Assembly (NCBI GenBank): GCA_004561775.1
Contig: SFUD01000050.1
Location: 1-5,971 of the forward strand
DNA length: 5,971 nt
DNA from: a bacterium
GTDB lineage: Bacteria > Bacteroidota > Bacteroidia > Bacteroidales > UBA932
Direction: 5' to 3'
Each line of letters starts with the position of its first letter. Position 1 is the stretch's first letter. A program made the translations under genes and the position numbers. Below the pieces are notes generated by a model. The model was not told the origin of the DNA and did not search any database. It worked only from the letters and a program-made list of their open reading frames with translations. Positions 1-5,971 of the stretch are shown here, one piece after another.

Positions 1-40
1 GATAAATAAGATTCTTACTGCAAACAAGAGAGAGAGATGA
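1..40 (+). other. Probable 3' end of an upstream + strand gene and leader of trkH
   Basis: Two readings are possible. In frame 1 the window opens with GAT AAA TAA, which would end an upstream gene at base 9. In frame 2 bases 2-40 stay open (INKILTANKRER then TGA), and that TGA overlaps the trkH ATG in an ATGA arrangement typical of translational coupling. Frame 3 is closed by TAA at once. A purine-rich run (bases 28-36, alternating G and A) lies directly before the ATG. The gene upstream of trkH in related bacteria is often trkA, the cytosolic regulatory subunit, but too few residues are visible to identify it. That an upstream gene ends here is inference. Confidence 0.25.
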
Positions 41-1482
41 ATATCAGTGTGATTTCCAGAAATATTGGAGTGGCGTTGGTCTGCAATGCCCTCTTTATGT
101 TCATCTGCACTGTTGTGGCCGCTCTCTATGATTTTGACTCTGCCTTCTCGCCACTGCTTCTGAGCGGAATAATTACAATAACGGTGGGGCTCTTCCCGCT
201 CATATTTGTAAAGGCAAACAGAGAGATAGATATAAAGAACGGCTTTATAATAATTGTTCTCTCCTGGTTGCTCTGCTGTCTCTTTGGAATGTTGCCCTAT
301 GTGCTTTGGGGCGGAGAGTTCAATCTGGTGAATGCCTGGTTTGAGAGTGTCTCCGGATATACCACAACCGGGGCAACCATACTAAACAACATAGAGGCGC
401 TTCCGCACAGCCTGCTGCTGTGGCGCTCCTCCACCCATTTCCTTGGGGGTATTGGTATTGTAATCTTTATGCTCTATATCCTTCCCTCTGTGGGCATAAA
501 CAGGGCGCGAATAACCAAGATGGAGATCTCCGTACTCTCAAGAGAGAACTACCGGTTTAAGATAAAGGAGACAATAAAGAGAATAGCAACAGTCTATTTC
601 GGCATCACCTTTTTAAGTATGGTAGGCTTTATGCTTGCAGGAATGAACCTCTTTGATGCTGTAAACCACGCCTTCTCCGTTGTCTCAACAGGAGGTTTCA
701 GCACAAAGAATCTCTCCATAGGCGCCTATGACTCTGTGGCAGTGGAGATGGTTGCCAATATCTTTATGCTTGCCGCCAGTCTCCACTTTGGCCTTATCTA
801 TGCCTTGGTGGTCAAGGGCTCCTTCAATCTCTTCAAATCGCCGGTAATACGGTTCTATATTGCGGGGGTAACCATTGCAACAATCATAATTGCATTCAAC
901 CTGCTCCTCTCCCAGAATGCAGATTCTATCTGGGGCGCGCTCAGGCTCGCGCTCTTTCAGGTGGTCTCAATTGCCTCCACAACCGGCTTTGCTACAGCAG
1001 ACACATCCGTATGGCCAAATCTCTCAATACTGATATTAATTTACCTCTCCATCCAGTGCGGCTGTTCCGGCTCAACATCGGGAGGAATAAAATCGGACAG
1101 GATACTTATCTTCTTCAAGAGCCTGCCTGTGCAGCTAAAAAAGGTGCTGCACCCCAAAGCAGTGCTGCACGTGCGGTTGGGAGATTCTCTCATATCCCAC
1201 ACAATGGTGGCGGATATAACTATGTATATGCTCATTTATATGCTCATACTCTTTGTATGTGCGCTGCTGCTTTGCATAATGGGCGTAGATTTTATGGACT
1301 CATTCACCTCCTCCATAGCCTCAATAGGCAATGTGGGCCCGGGTTTTGGCAATGTGGGTTCATACGGAAATTTCTCCAGCATACCTGCAATGGGAAGGGT
1401 GGTGGTCTCTGTAGAGATGCTCCTTGGCCGTTTGGAGATATACTCTCTTATTATTGTTCTTCTTATCAGCAAATGGAAATAG
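37..1482 (+). CDS. trkH: TrkH-family potassium uptake protein (membrane translocation subunit)
   Basis: This is the ion-conducting subunit of a Trk/Ktr-type potassium uptake system in the inner membrane. It normally works with the cytosolic NAD/nucleotide-binding protein TrkA. The 481 residues match the usual length (about 480) of TrkH. The four pseudo-repeated membrane-pore-membrane units are visible. Their filter loops contain TTTGAT (109-114), VSTGGFST (216-223), STTGFAT (314-320) and NVGPGFG (432-438), each with the filter glycine. The Gly/Ser-rich stretch CGCSGSTSGGIK (341-352) matches the intramembrane gating loop of the third unit. The C-terminal GRLEI (464-468) in the last helix is also typical. 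Hydrophobic segments lie near 9-31, 39-58, 69-91, 126-150, 184-203, 235-258, 270-292, 328-345, 393-415 and 454-478. The start at 37 gives a normal N-terminus. No TrkA gene is inside the window; it may lie upstream. The gene appears intact, and the family call is secure. Confidence 0.97.
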   Translation: MNISVISRNIGVALVCNALFMFICTVVAALYDFDSAFSPLLLSGIITITVGLFPLIFVKANREIDIKNGFIIIVLSWLLCCLFGMLPYVLWGGEFNLVNAWFESVSGYTTTGATILNNIEALPHSLLLWRSSTHFLGGIGIVIFMLYILPSVGINRARITKMEISVLSRENYRFKIKETIKRIATVYFGITFLSMVGFMLAGMNLFDAVNHAFSVVSTGGFSTKNLSIGAYDSVAVEMVANIFMLAASLHFGLIYALVVKGSFNLFKSPVIRFYIAGVTIATIIIAFNLLLSQNADSIWGALRLALFQVVSIASTTGFATADTSVWPNLSILILIYLSIQCGCSGSTSGGIKSDRILIFFKSLPVQLKKVLHPKAVLHVRLGDSLISHTMVADITMYMLIYMLILFVCALLLCIMGVDFMDSFTSSIASIGNVGPGFGNVGSYGNFSSIPAMGRVVVSVEMLLGRLEIYSLIIVLLISKWK

Positions 1483-1486
1483 CCCT

Positions 1487-2908
1487 ATGCTTGTAGCTGA
1501 ACACCTTCGGAAACTTATGGAGATGGAGTTGGGCTTTGAGCCTACCCGGTGTCAGAAGGGGCTCTTTGAAGAGCTCTCCGCCTTTGTTATGGCAGATTCT
1601 CCCGATGATTGGCTGCTGGTAATAAGCGGTTATGCCGGCACTGGCAAGACTACGGCAATTGGCGCATTTATAAAGGCGCTTAAGACGCTAAGGCAGAAAT
1701 TTGTGCTTATGGCGCCCACAGGCAGGTCTGCAAAGGTGCTTGCGGGCTATACCGGAGAGAGCGCAAAGACCATACACAAGCAGATTTACAGGCAGAAGAG
1801 CCTTAAGGATGGGATTGGGCAGTTTCAGATAGATTTCAACAAAGCCAAGGAGACATTCTACATTGTGGATGAGGCTTCACTAATAACATCGGGAGCAGGA
1901 GCGCAGAGCGCCCTCTTTGGCTCGGGCAACCTTCTGGACGACCTTATTGCCTATGTAAGGCAGGATGTGAGCAACAAACTCATAATAATGGGAGACCCTG
2001 CGCAGCTCCCGCCTGTGGGTATGGAGATGAGCCCCGCGCTGGACCTCAACTGCCTCTCCAGCTACACCAAGCCAAGAGTGGCAATGCTGCGGAGCGTGGT
2101 GCGTCAGGAGCAGCAGAGCGGCATCCTCTACAATGCCACAAAGCTGCGTATGCAGATAGAACAGGGAGATACCTCTCTGCCCGGTTTGAGAGAGGAGGGC
2201 TTTGCGGATTTCAAAAGAATATCGGGAGGAGAACTAATAGAGGCAATCTCCGATGCAATAGGCAAATATGGCCTGGATGAGACTGTGGTGCTCTGCCGCT
2301 CCAACAGCAGGGCCAACAGGTACAACAAGGGGATAAGGGAGACTATCCTCTACAAAGAGGAGAGGCTTGCAAAGGGCGACAAGCTTATGATTGTAAAGAA
2401 CTGCTATCAGTTTCTTGAGAATATTCCCGATATGGATTTCATAGCCAACGGAGATGTGGCGGAACTTATGCGCATCTCCAACCACGAGGAGCGCTACGGA
2501 CTCCATTTTGCCACGGCAACCCTCTCTTTCCCGGATTACAACAATGTGGAGATTAAGGCAAAGATAGTGCTTGACACATTGGATTCCACCACTCCTGCCC
2601 TAAGTCCGGATCAGCAGAAGAGGCTCTATGAAGAGGTGTACGAGGATTATGCGGAGATTAAATCCAAGCGCAAGCGTATTAATGCTGTTAGGGAGGATCT
2701 CTACTTTAATGCGCTGCAGATAAAATATGCGGCGGCAATAACCTGCCACAAATCTCAGGGCGGCCAGTGGAGATGTGTCTTTGTAGATAATGCGCTTTGG
2801 AACGAAGAGCTCTCCATAGATGACAAGAAATGGCTCTACACTGCAATTACACGTGGTGTGGATATGGTCTATCTTGTTAACTTTGCAGATAGATTGTTTG
2901 ACAAATAA
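1487..2908 (+). CDS. RecD/Dda-like superfamily 1 ATP-dependent DNA helicase
   Basis: A cytoplasmic DNA-dependent ATPase predicted to unwind DNA 5' to 3' (SF1B, RecD2/Dda/Pif1 relatives) in repair or recombination. With the start used here it has 473 residues and all core motifs: Walker A GYAGTGKTT (48-56, Lys54), motif Ia APTGRSAKVL (76-85), Walker B YIVDEAS (125-131), motif III MGDPAQLPPVG (168-178), motif IV region RSVVRQEQQSGIL (202-214), motif V-like TCHKSQGGQW (419-428, UvrD_C_2 type) and motif VI YTAITRG (451-457, Arg456). Residues about 295-365, between the motor motifs, may be an SH3-like insertion. The frame is open further upstream (ATG at 1424, inside trkH), but that extension would add 21 residues that are simply trkH sequence read in another frame. 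The ATG at 1487 gives MLVAEHLRKL, the kind of short N-terminus I recall for Bacteroides homologues. It lies 4 bases after the trkH stop, so coupled translation is likely. It has no RecB/RecC partner and no N-terminal HhH region like that of RecD2. The exact biological role is not known to me. Confidence 0.93.
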   Translation: MLVAEHLRKLMEMELGFEPTRCQKGLFEELSAFVMADSPDDWLLVISGYAGTGKTTAIGAFIKALKTLRQKFVLMAPTGRSAKVLAGYTGESAKTIHKQIYRQKSLKDGIGQFQIDFNKAKETFYIVDEASLITSGAGAQSALFGSGNLLDDLIAYVRQDVSNKLIIMGDPAQLPPVGMEMSPALDLNCLSSYTKPRVAMLRSVVRQEQQSGILYNATKLRMQIEQGDTSLPGLREEGFADFKRISGGELIEAISDAIGKYGLDETVVLCRSNSRANRYNKGIRETILYKEERLAKGDKLMIVKNCYQFLENIPDMDFIANGDVAELMRISNHEERYGLHFATATLSFPDYNNVEIKAKIVLDTLDSTTPALSPDQQKRLYEEVYEDYAEIKSKRKRINAVREDLYFNALQIKYAAAITCHKSQGGQWRCVFVDNALWNEELSIDDKKWLYTAITRGVDMVYLVNFADRLFDK

Positions 2909-2919
2909 AGAGTTGAATT

Positions 2920-3003
2920 ATGAAGAGATTAAGAGATAATAGAGTTGTGGCGGCGGCAGCGGTGCTGTTCTTGTCGCTCTCCCTCTGTACAATGGCGGTT
3001 GCT
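2920..3003 (+). other. Signal peptide of the DPP-IV-like peptidase
   Basis: Residues 1-28 have a basic start (MKRLRDNR), a hydrophobic core (VVAAAAVLFLSLSL) and a signal peptidase I-type site AVA before QNGR, so cleavage after Ala28 is predicted. Cys23 follows Leu-Ser-Leu. The residue just before it is Leu rather than Gly, Ala or Ser, so this is not a good lipobox and the protein is probably not a lipoprotein. Confidence 0.85.
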
Positions 3004-5178
3004 CAGAATGGCCGCCTGGCCTCTGAGGGATTTAGGGAGAGCCAGCCCAAGAGGGCTCTGCAGAAGCAGGAGATACTTGGTTCTCTCCCCAAGGGTATCA
3101 TAAATAAGGGCATTATTCCAGGGGATTGGCTGGATAATAAGAGCTTCACTTATTTTACAAGAGAGGGTGGAGTGGCAAAGAGGATGGTGTATGATATAAC
3201 CACCCATTCTGCAAAGGAGGCCTATGCCGCATCTGCCGTGGAGGCAACTGCAGGAAAAACTGCTGGAACGGCTGCCGGAACTGCTGCAGGAGCGGCTGTG
3301 GAAGCAACGGCGGAGTGCAGCAGGATATTGGAGGCCGAAGAAGCAGGAGTTATCAAAAATCCGCTTCTCTCTCCGGACGGAAAGGCTTATGCCTATACCA
3401 AAGCGGACAACAACCTCTATATCTACAACATTGCGTCAGATAAGGAGATTCAGCTTACCAACGACGGTACAGAGGTTATTAAGAATGGATGGGCCTCTTG
3501 GGTCTATTATGAGGAGATTCTTGGCAGACCCTCAAAATACAGAGCATTCTGGTGGTCGCCGGAGAGCAACAGAATAGCTTACTACAAGTTTGACGACAGC
3601 AAGGTGGCAATGTTCCCAATCTATAATTCGGAGGGGCAATATGGCTCAATTACCAGAACGCACTACCCTAAGGCCGGAGATACCAATCCTACGGCAAAGG
3701 TGGGATTCATAGAGGTGGATGGCTCATCCCGTCCGCTGCGAGAGGTTTGGGCAGATTTTGAGGTGGATAGCAACCAGTATTTTGGAATTCCCTTTTGGAA
3801 TGCCAAGGGCGACAGATTCATAGTGCCTTGGATGCCTCGTGGTCAGGATACTCTTATTCTCTATGCAGTAAATCCGCTGGATGGCTCTAAAGAGCACATC
3901 TATACGGAGCATCAGGAGAGTTGGATAGATTGGCCGGAGCAGATGATCTTTACAGATGAAGGTTTCTATATGATAAGGGATTTTGAGATGTGGGAGCAGA
4001 TTTACTTCCAATCCTTTGACGGCAAGAGGCTGGAGAGAATAACCGATGGCAAGAATTGGGGCATAGAAATGTTGGAACTGGATAGCAAGGGGGGCAAACT
4101 CTACTTTACAGCCCGCCGTACTGCTACCACAAGAAGAGACCTCTACAGCGTGGACCTTAAGAGCAAGGAGATAAAGCGCCTTACCATTGGAGACTACGAC
4201 TATGCCAATATTAAGATTGCTCCGGACTTCAAGCATTTTGTGGCAGACTTCTCAAACTCCACAACCCCAACCAGAACGGGACTCTTTACCATAGGAAAGA
4301 GAGGAACTACAGTATATGTGATTAATGATACCAAAGGGGAGGAGTTTGACAACTACAAGATAGCTCTCCCGCAGATGCTCTCACTTAATGTGGATGGTTA
4401 TACAATACCTGCAAAGATTACCCTTCCGGTAGATTTGGATACCACAAAGAGTTATCCTGTAATAGTCTTTATCTACGGCGGCCCCAATGCAGGTACGGTA
4501 ATGGATACCTGGACAGGCGTTAATGAGACAACCCAGTGGTGGGCCAATGAGGGGGTGATAAGAGTGGAGATGGACCACAGGGCCTCCGGACATTGCGGCA
4601 AGGAGGGTGTGAACTTTATGTACAGAAACTTTGTGACAATAGAGCTTAAGGATTACATTGCCTGGATGAAGGAGCTCTACAAACGTCCTTATATTAACAG
4701 AGAGAAGGTGGGCATTACAGGCTTCTCGTACGGAGGTACGGTAACCGGCGCTGCGGTTATAAGATATGGAGAGTATTTCCCTTATGGAATTGCAGGCGGC
4801 GGTGTTTATGACTATGCCCTCTACGATACCCACTACACAGAGCGCTATATGGATACTCCTCAGGATAATCCGGAGGGCTATGCCAATACGCGCCTTATGA
4901 ACTTTGTGGAGAAGTATAAGGGAGATTCTACCAATTTCCTCAGAATCACGCACGGTACCAGCGACGACAATGTGCATCTGCAGAATACTCTGCAGCTTGT
5001 GGATGCGCTGGAGCAGAGCAACAAGCAGTTTGAGATGACACTCTACCCAGGGCAGTTCCACGGCTACAGAGGGCTCAAATACTGGCACTCCCGCAATGCT
5101 GACTATATCTTCTGGTACAGGCATCTTTTGGGCAGGGAGGCTCCGGAGATTCTGCTCAAAAAGAGAGTTGTAAGATAG
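2920..5178 (+). CDS. Exported S9B prolyl dipeptidyl-peptidase IV-like serine protease
   Basis: Predicted to cleave X-Pro (or X-Ala) dipeptides from peptide N-termini in the periplasm or outside the cell, feeding peptide catabolism. It has 752 residues: a signal peptide, a beta-propeller (about 70-485, DPPIV_N type) and an alpha/beta-hydrolase domain (about 490-745). The nucleophile is Ser603 in GFSYGG, the acid Asp682 in HGTSDDNVH (678-686), and the base His714 in YPGQFHG. Glu198-Glu199 in WVYYEEI correspond to the human DPP4 Glu205/206 pair that holds the substrate N-terminus. Tyr519 (IYGGP), Tyr635, Tyr639 (YTERYM) and Asn684 match human Tyr547, Tyr662, Tyr666 and Asn710, so exopeptidase activity is well supported. 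Phe602 replaces the Trp of GWSYGG. A Gly/Thr/Ala-rich repetitive insertion lies at about 103-132 in the first part of the propeller. The gene begins 11 bases after the helicase stop, probably in the same transcript. Against an acyl-aminoacyl or prolyl tripeptidyl peptidase is the Glu-Glu motif in its full DPP-IV context; true substrate range is unproven. Confidence 0.95.
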   Translation: MKRLRDNRVVAAAAVLFLSLSLCTMAVAQNGRLASEGFRESQPKRALQKQEILGSLPKGIINKGIIPGDWLDNKSFTYFTREGGVAKRMVYDITTHSAKEAYAASAVEATAGKTAGTAAGTAAGAAVEATAECSRILEAEEAGVIKNPLLSPDGKAYAYTKADNNLYIYNIASDKEIQLTNDGTEVIKNGWASWVYYEEILGRPSKYRAFWWSPESNRIAYYKFDDSKVAMFPIYNSEGQYGSITRTHYPKAGDTNPTAKVGFIEVDGSSRPLREVWADFEVDSNQYFGIPFWNAKGDRFIVPWMPRGQDTLILYAVNPLDGSKEHIYTEHQESWIDWPEQMIFTDEGFYMIRDFEMWEQIYFQSFDGKRLERITDGKNWGIEMLELDSKGGKLYFTARRTATTRRDLYSVDLKSKEIKRLTIGDYDYANIKIAPDFKHFVADFSNSTTPTRTGLFTIGKRGTTVYVINDTKGEEFDNYKIALPQMLSLNVDGYTIPAKITLPVDLDTTKSYPVIVFIYGGPNAGTVMDTWTGVNETTQWWANEGVIRVEMDHRASGHCGKEGVNFMYRNFVTIELKDYIAWMKELYKRPYINREKVGITGFSYGGTVTGAAVIRYGEYFPYGIAGGGVYDYALYDTHYTERYMDTPQDNPEGYANTRLMNFVEKYKGDSTNFLRITHGTSDDNVHLQNTLQLVDALEQSNKQFEMTLYPGQFHGYRGLKYWHSRNADYIFWYRHLLGREAPEILLKKRVVR
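3253..3300 (+). repeat. Four 12-bp in-frame repeats encoding Gly/Thr/Ala units in the peptidase
   Basis: Four consecutive 12-base units read GGAAAAACTGCT, GGAACGGCTGCC, GGAACTGCTGCA and GGAGCGGCTGTG. They encode GKTA, GTAA, GTAA and GAAV (peptidase residues 112-127). The block is flanked by AVEATA on one side (106-111) and AVEATA again on the other (126-131), suggesting a slightly larger duplication. The repeats keep the reading frame. The segment lies between YDITTHSAKE and the blade sequence beginning near ILEAEEAG, so it probably forms a flexible surface loop. Confidence 0.85.
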
Positions 5179-5179
5179 A

Positions 5180-5250
5180 GGGGCTATCCTTGGCAGAGGG
5201 CTATCCTTTGCAGAGGGGCTCTCCTTTGCAGAGAGGCTCTCCTTTGCAGA
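5180..5250. repeat. Four-unit 17-18-bp tandem repeat between convergent genes
   Basis: The units are 5180-5197, 5198-5214, 5215-5232 and 5233-5250. The consensus is GGGGCTCTCCTTTGCAGA. The second unit has lost one G (17 bases). The first two carry CTATCC where the last two carry CTCTCC. The array begins two bases after the peptidase stop and reaches into the 3' end of the - strand methyltransferase. Read on the - strand it encodes KGEPLC hexapeptides, and the CTAT variant in the second unit supplies the TAG stop at 5203-5201. I see no stable hairpin followed by a T-run here, so nothing marks it as an intrinsic terminator for either gene. Confidence 0.92.
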
Positions 5251-5971
5251 TAATTATGCTCCTGCAACCATTGTTGAGGGTGGTGAAGAAGAGGGTAACC
5301 TCTCCGCCATCCTCAATTTTTGCGCGCTTGCGCACCTCCTCTGTGCTTATCGGGAAATTTCTGGCTATCACATTTGCCTTTGGAAACTCTTTGCGGAGAT
5401 GCTTCAAGGCCTCTTTGGAGAAGGCTCTTACGGAGAGTATCGGGAAGAGCCTGCCAAAGGGTGCCGCGCTCTGATTATCTGTAAAATAGAGATGTGTGCT
5501 TGGTGCAAGTTTGGTAAGATTGAGCCTCTGTGCCACTGTTTTGAATGCTCCCGATTTAAGTATGGCTCTGTTGGGCTCAAAGAGGTAGGCTGCGCTCTCC
5601 TCTCCGGTGGCAAGGCGGCAGATGGCGCTCTTCTCCTCTGCAAGAGTGAAGGTGAACTCTGTGCGGCTGCCCTCCCTGGCCCTAATATTTACTGCGTGCA
5701 AGGTGCATTGCTGCGCGGGCTCCCTCTCCAGCAGGAAGAGAAGCTCTTTGCACTCATTCTCCAGAGCCACAATATGTACCTGCGTGCACTCCGGCATAAG
5801 CTCCAGATTAAGCCTTATATCTGCCATAGGGGAGACCTTAACCAGCAGATAGGGAGCAATTTGCAGCAGCTGTGCCTTAAGCGAGAGAATATCCGGCTCA
5901 TAATCTTTAAGCAAGATAAGTTTTCCTCCGCTTCCCGATGCGCGCCTGGCAGGGTCTGCATAGATAAGCAG
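5201..5971 (-). CDS. THUMP-like class I SAM-dependent methyltransferase, PG1098-type (N-terminus outside window)
   Basis: The visible 256 residues are the C-terminal part of a putative RNA (or other) methyltransferase of the kind represented by Porphyromonas gingivalis PG1098. The frame is open to the window edge. A TTG at 5914 could be mistaken for a start, but 19 conserved-looking codons precede it, including YADPARR (visible residues 4-10), the motif IV-like active-site loop of this family. Next come PDILSL (26-31), VKVSPMADI (44-52) and NECKELL (72-78), which continue the Rossmann-like methyltransferase domain. FEPNRAILKSGAF (131-143), FGRLFPI (172-178) and RNFPISTEEVRKR (204-216) with DGGEVTLFFTT (221-231) form the ferredoxin-like and THUMP-like C-terminal parts. 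The SAM-binding glycine motif must lie upstream, outside the window. The last 15 residues (CKGEPLCKGEPLCKG, 242-256) come from the tandem repeat and look like a recent extension. The gene converges on the peptidase gene with 22 bases between stops. The target is not established. Confidence 0.88.
   Translation of the reverse strand: MLIYADPARRASGSGGKLILLKDYEPDILSLKAQLLQIAPYLLVKVSPMADIRLNLELMPECTQVHIVALENECKELLFLLEREPAQQCTLHAVNIRAREGSRTEFTFTLAEEKSAICRLATGEESAAYLFEPNRAILKSGAFKTVAQRLNLTKLAPSTHLYFTDNQSAAPFGRLFPILSVRAFSKEALKHLRKEFPKANVIARNFPISTEEVRKRAKIEDGGEVTLFFTTLNNGCRSIIICKGEPLCKGEPLCKG

Noticed and set aside
1011..1496. + strand open frame (161 codons) overlapping trkH and the helicase start
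   Set aside because: Alternate-frame shadow; it covers the TrkH filter-loop coding sequence and its translation is Cys/His/Ala-rich without domain features.
2878..2885. TAACTTTG, an exact match to the Bacteroidetes -7 promoter consensus TAnnTTTG, 34 bases before the peptidase ATG
   Set aside because: It lies inside conserved helicase codons, I find no TTG-type -33 element at the expected spacing, and such a short match is expected by chance about once or twice in a window of this size.
3724..4236. - strand open frame (170 codons) opposite the peptidase propeller
   Set aside because: Antisense shadow of a conserved coding region, with no recognisable motif.
4381..5124. Long - strand open frame (247 codons) opposite the peptidase hydrolase domain
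   Set aside because: It lies wholly antisense to a confidently identified catalytic domain, its translation shows no recognisable domain, and it reflects codon bias of the sense gene.
5180..5250. CRISPR array or intrinsic terminator at the tandem repeat
   Set aside because: Units abut directly with no spacers, and there is no strong hairpin with a T-run on either strand.
5190..5474. + strand open frame starting in the tandem repeat, encoding repeated Gly-Ser-Pro-Leu-Gln
   Set aside because: It is the antisense of the conserved C-terminal part of the methyltransferase; the repetitive peptide only mirrors the DNA repeat.
5912..5914. TTG as the start codon of the methyltransferase gene
   Set aside because: The frame continues upstream to the window edge with the family's YADPARR motif, so the TTG is an internal Leu codon.

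Overview
The window looks like ordinary chromosomal DNA from a member of the Bacteroidota, most likely Bacteroidales. The evidence is the gene content: a RecD-like helicase subfamily and a PG1098-type THUMP-like methyltransferase that I know mainly from that phylum, plus a secreted DPP-IV-type peptidase. The weak Shine-Dalgarno context of the starts fits as well. Arginine is often AGA/AGG, isoleucine is often ATA, and base composition looks intermediate. I cannot name a genus from this.

Layout: three genes run head to tail on the + strand and a fourth converges on them. Gene 1 (37-1482) is a complete TrkH-type potassium uptake membrane subunit. Four bases after its stop comes gene 2 (1487-2908), a RecD/Dda-like SF1 DNA helicase. 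Eleven bases after that comes gene 3 (2920-5178), an exported S9B dipeptidyl-peptidase IV-like serine protease. The very short gaps suggest one transcript, although the three functions (K+ import, DNA unwinding, extracytoplasmic dipeptide release) have no obvious shared pathway. The last few codons of a further + strand gene may lie in the first 9 or 40 bases. Gene 4 (5201-5971, - strand, N-terminus beyond the window edge) is the C-terminal part of a THUMP-like SAM-dependent methyltransferase.

The most distinctive structures are two short tandem repeats. A 71-bp array of four 17-18-bp units (5180-5250) fills the gap between the convergent genes 3 and 4 and also encodes the C-terminal tail of gene 4, supplying its stop codon. 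A 12-bp repeat (3253-3300) encodes a Gly/Thr/Ala-rich insertion in the beta-propeller region of the peptidase. Both look like products of replication slippage.

I found no RNA gene, mobile element, CRISPR array, convincing promoter or intrinsic terminator, and no sign of a previously undescribed multi-gene system. No gene-free stretch exceeds about 40 bases.
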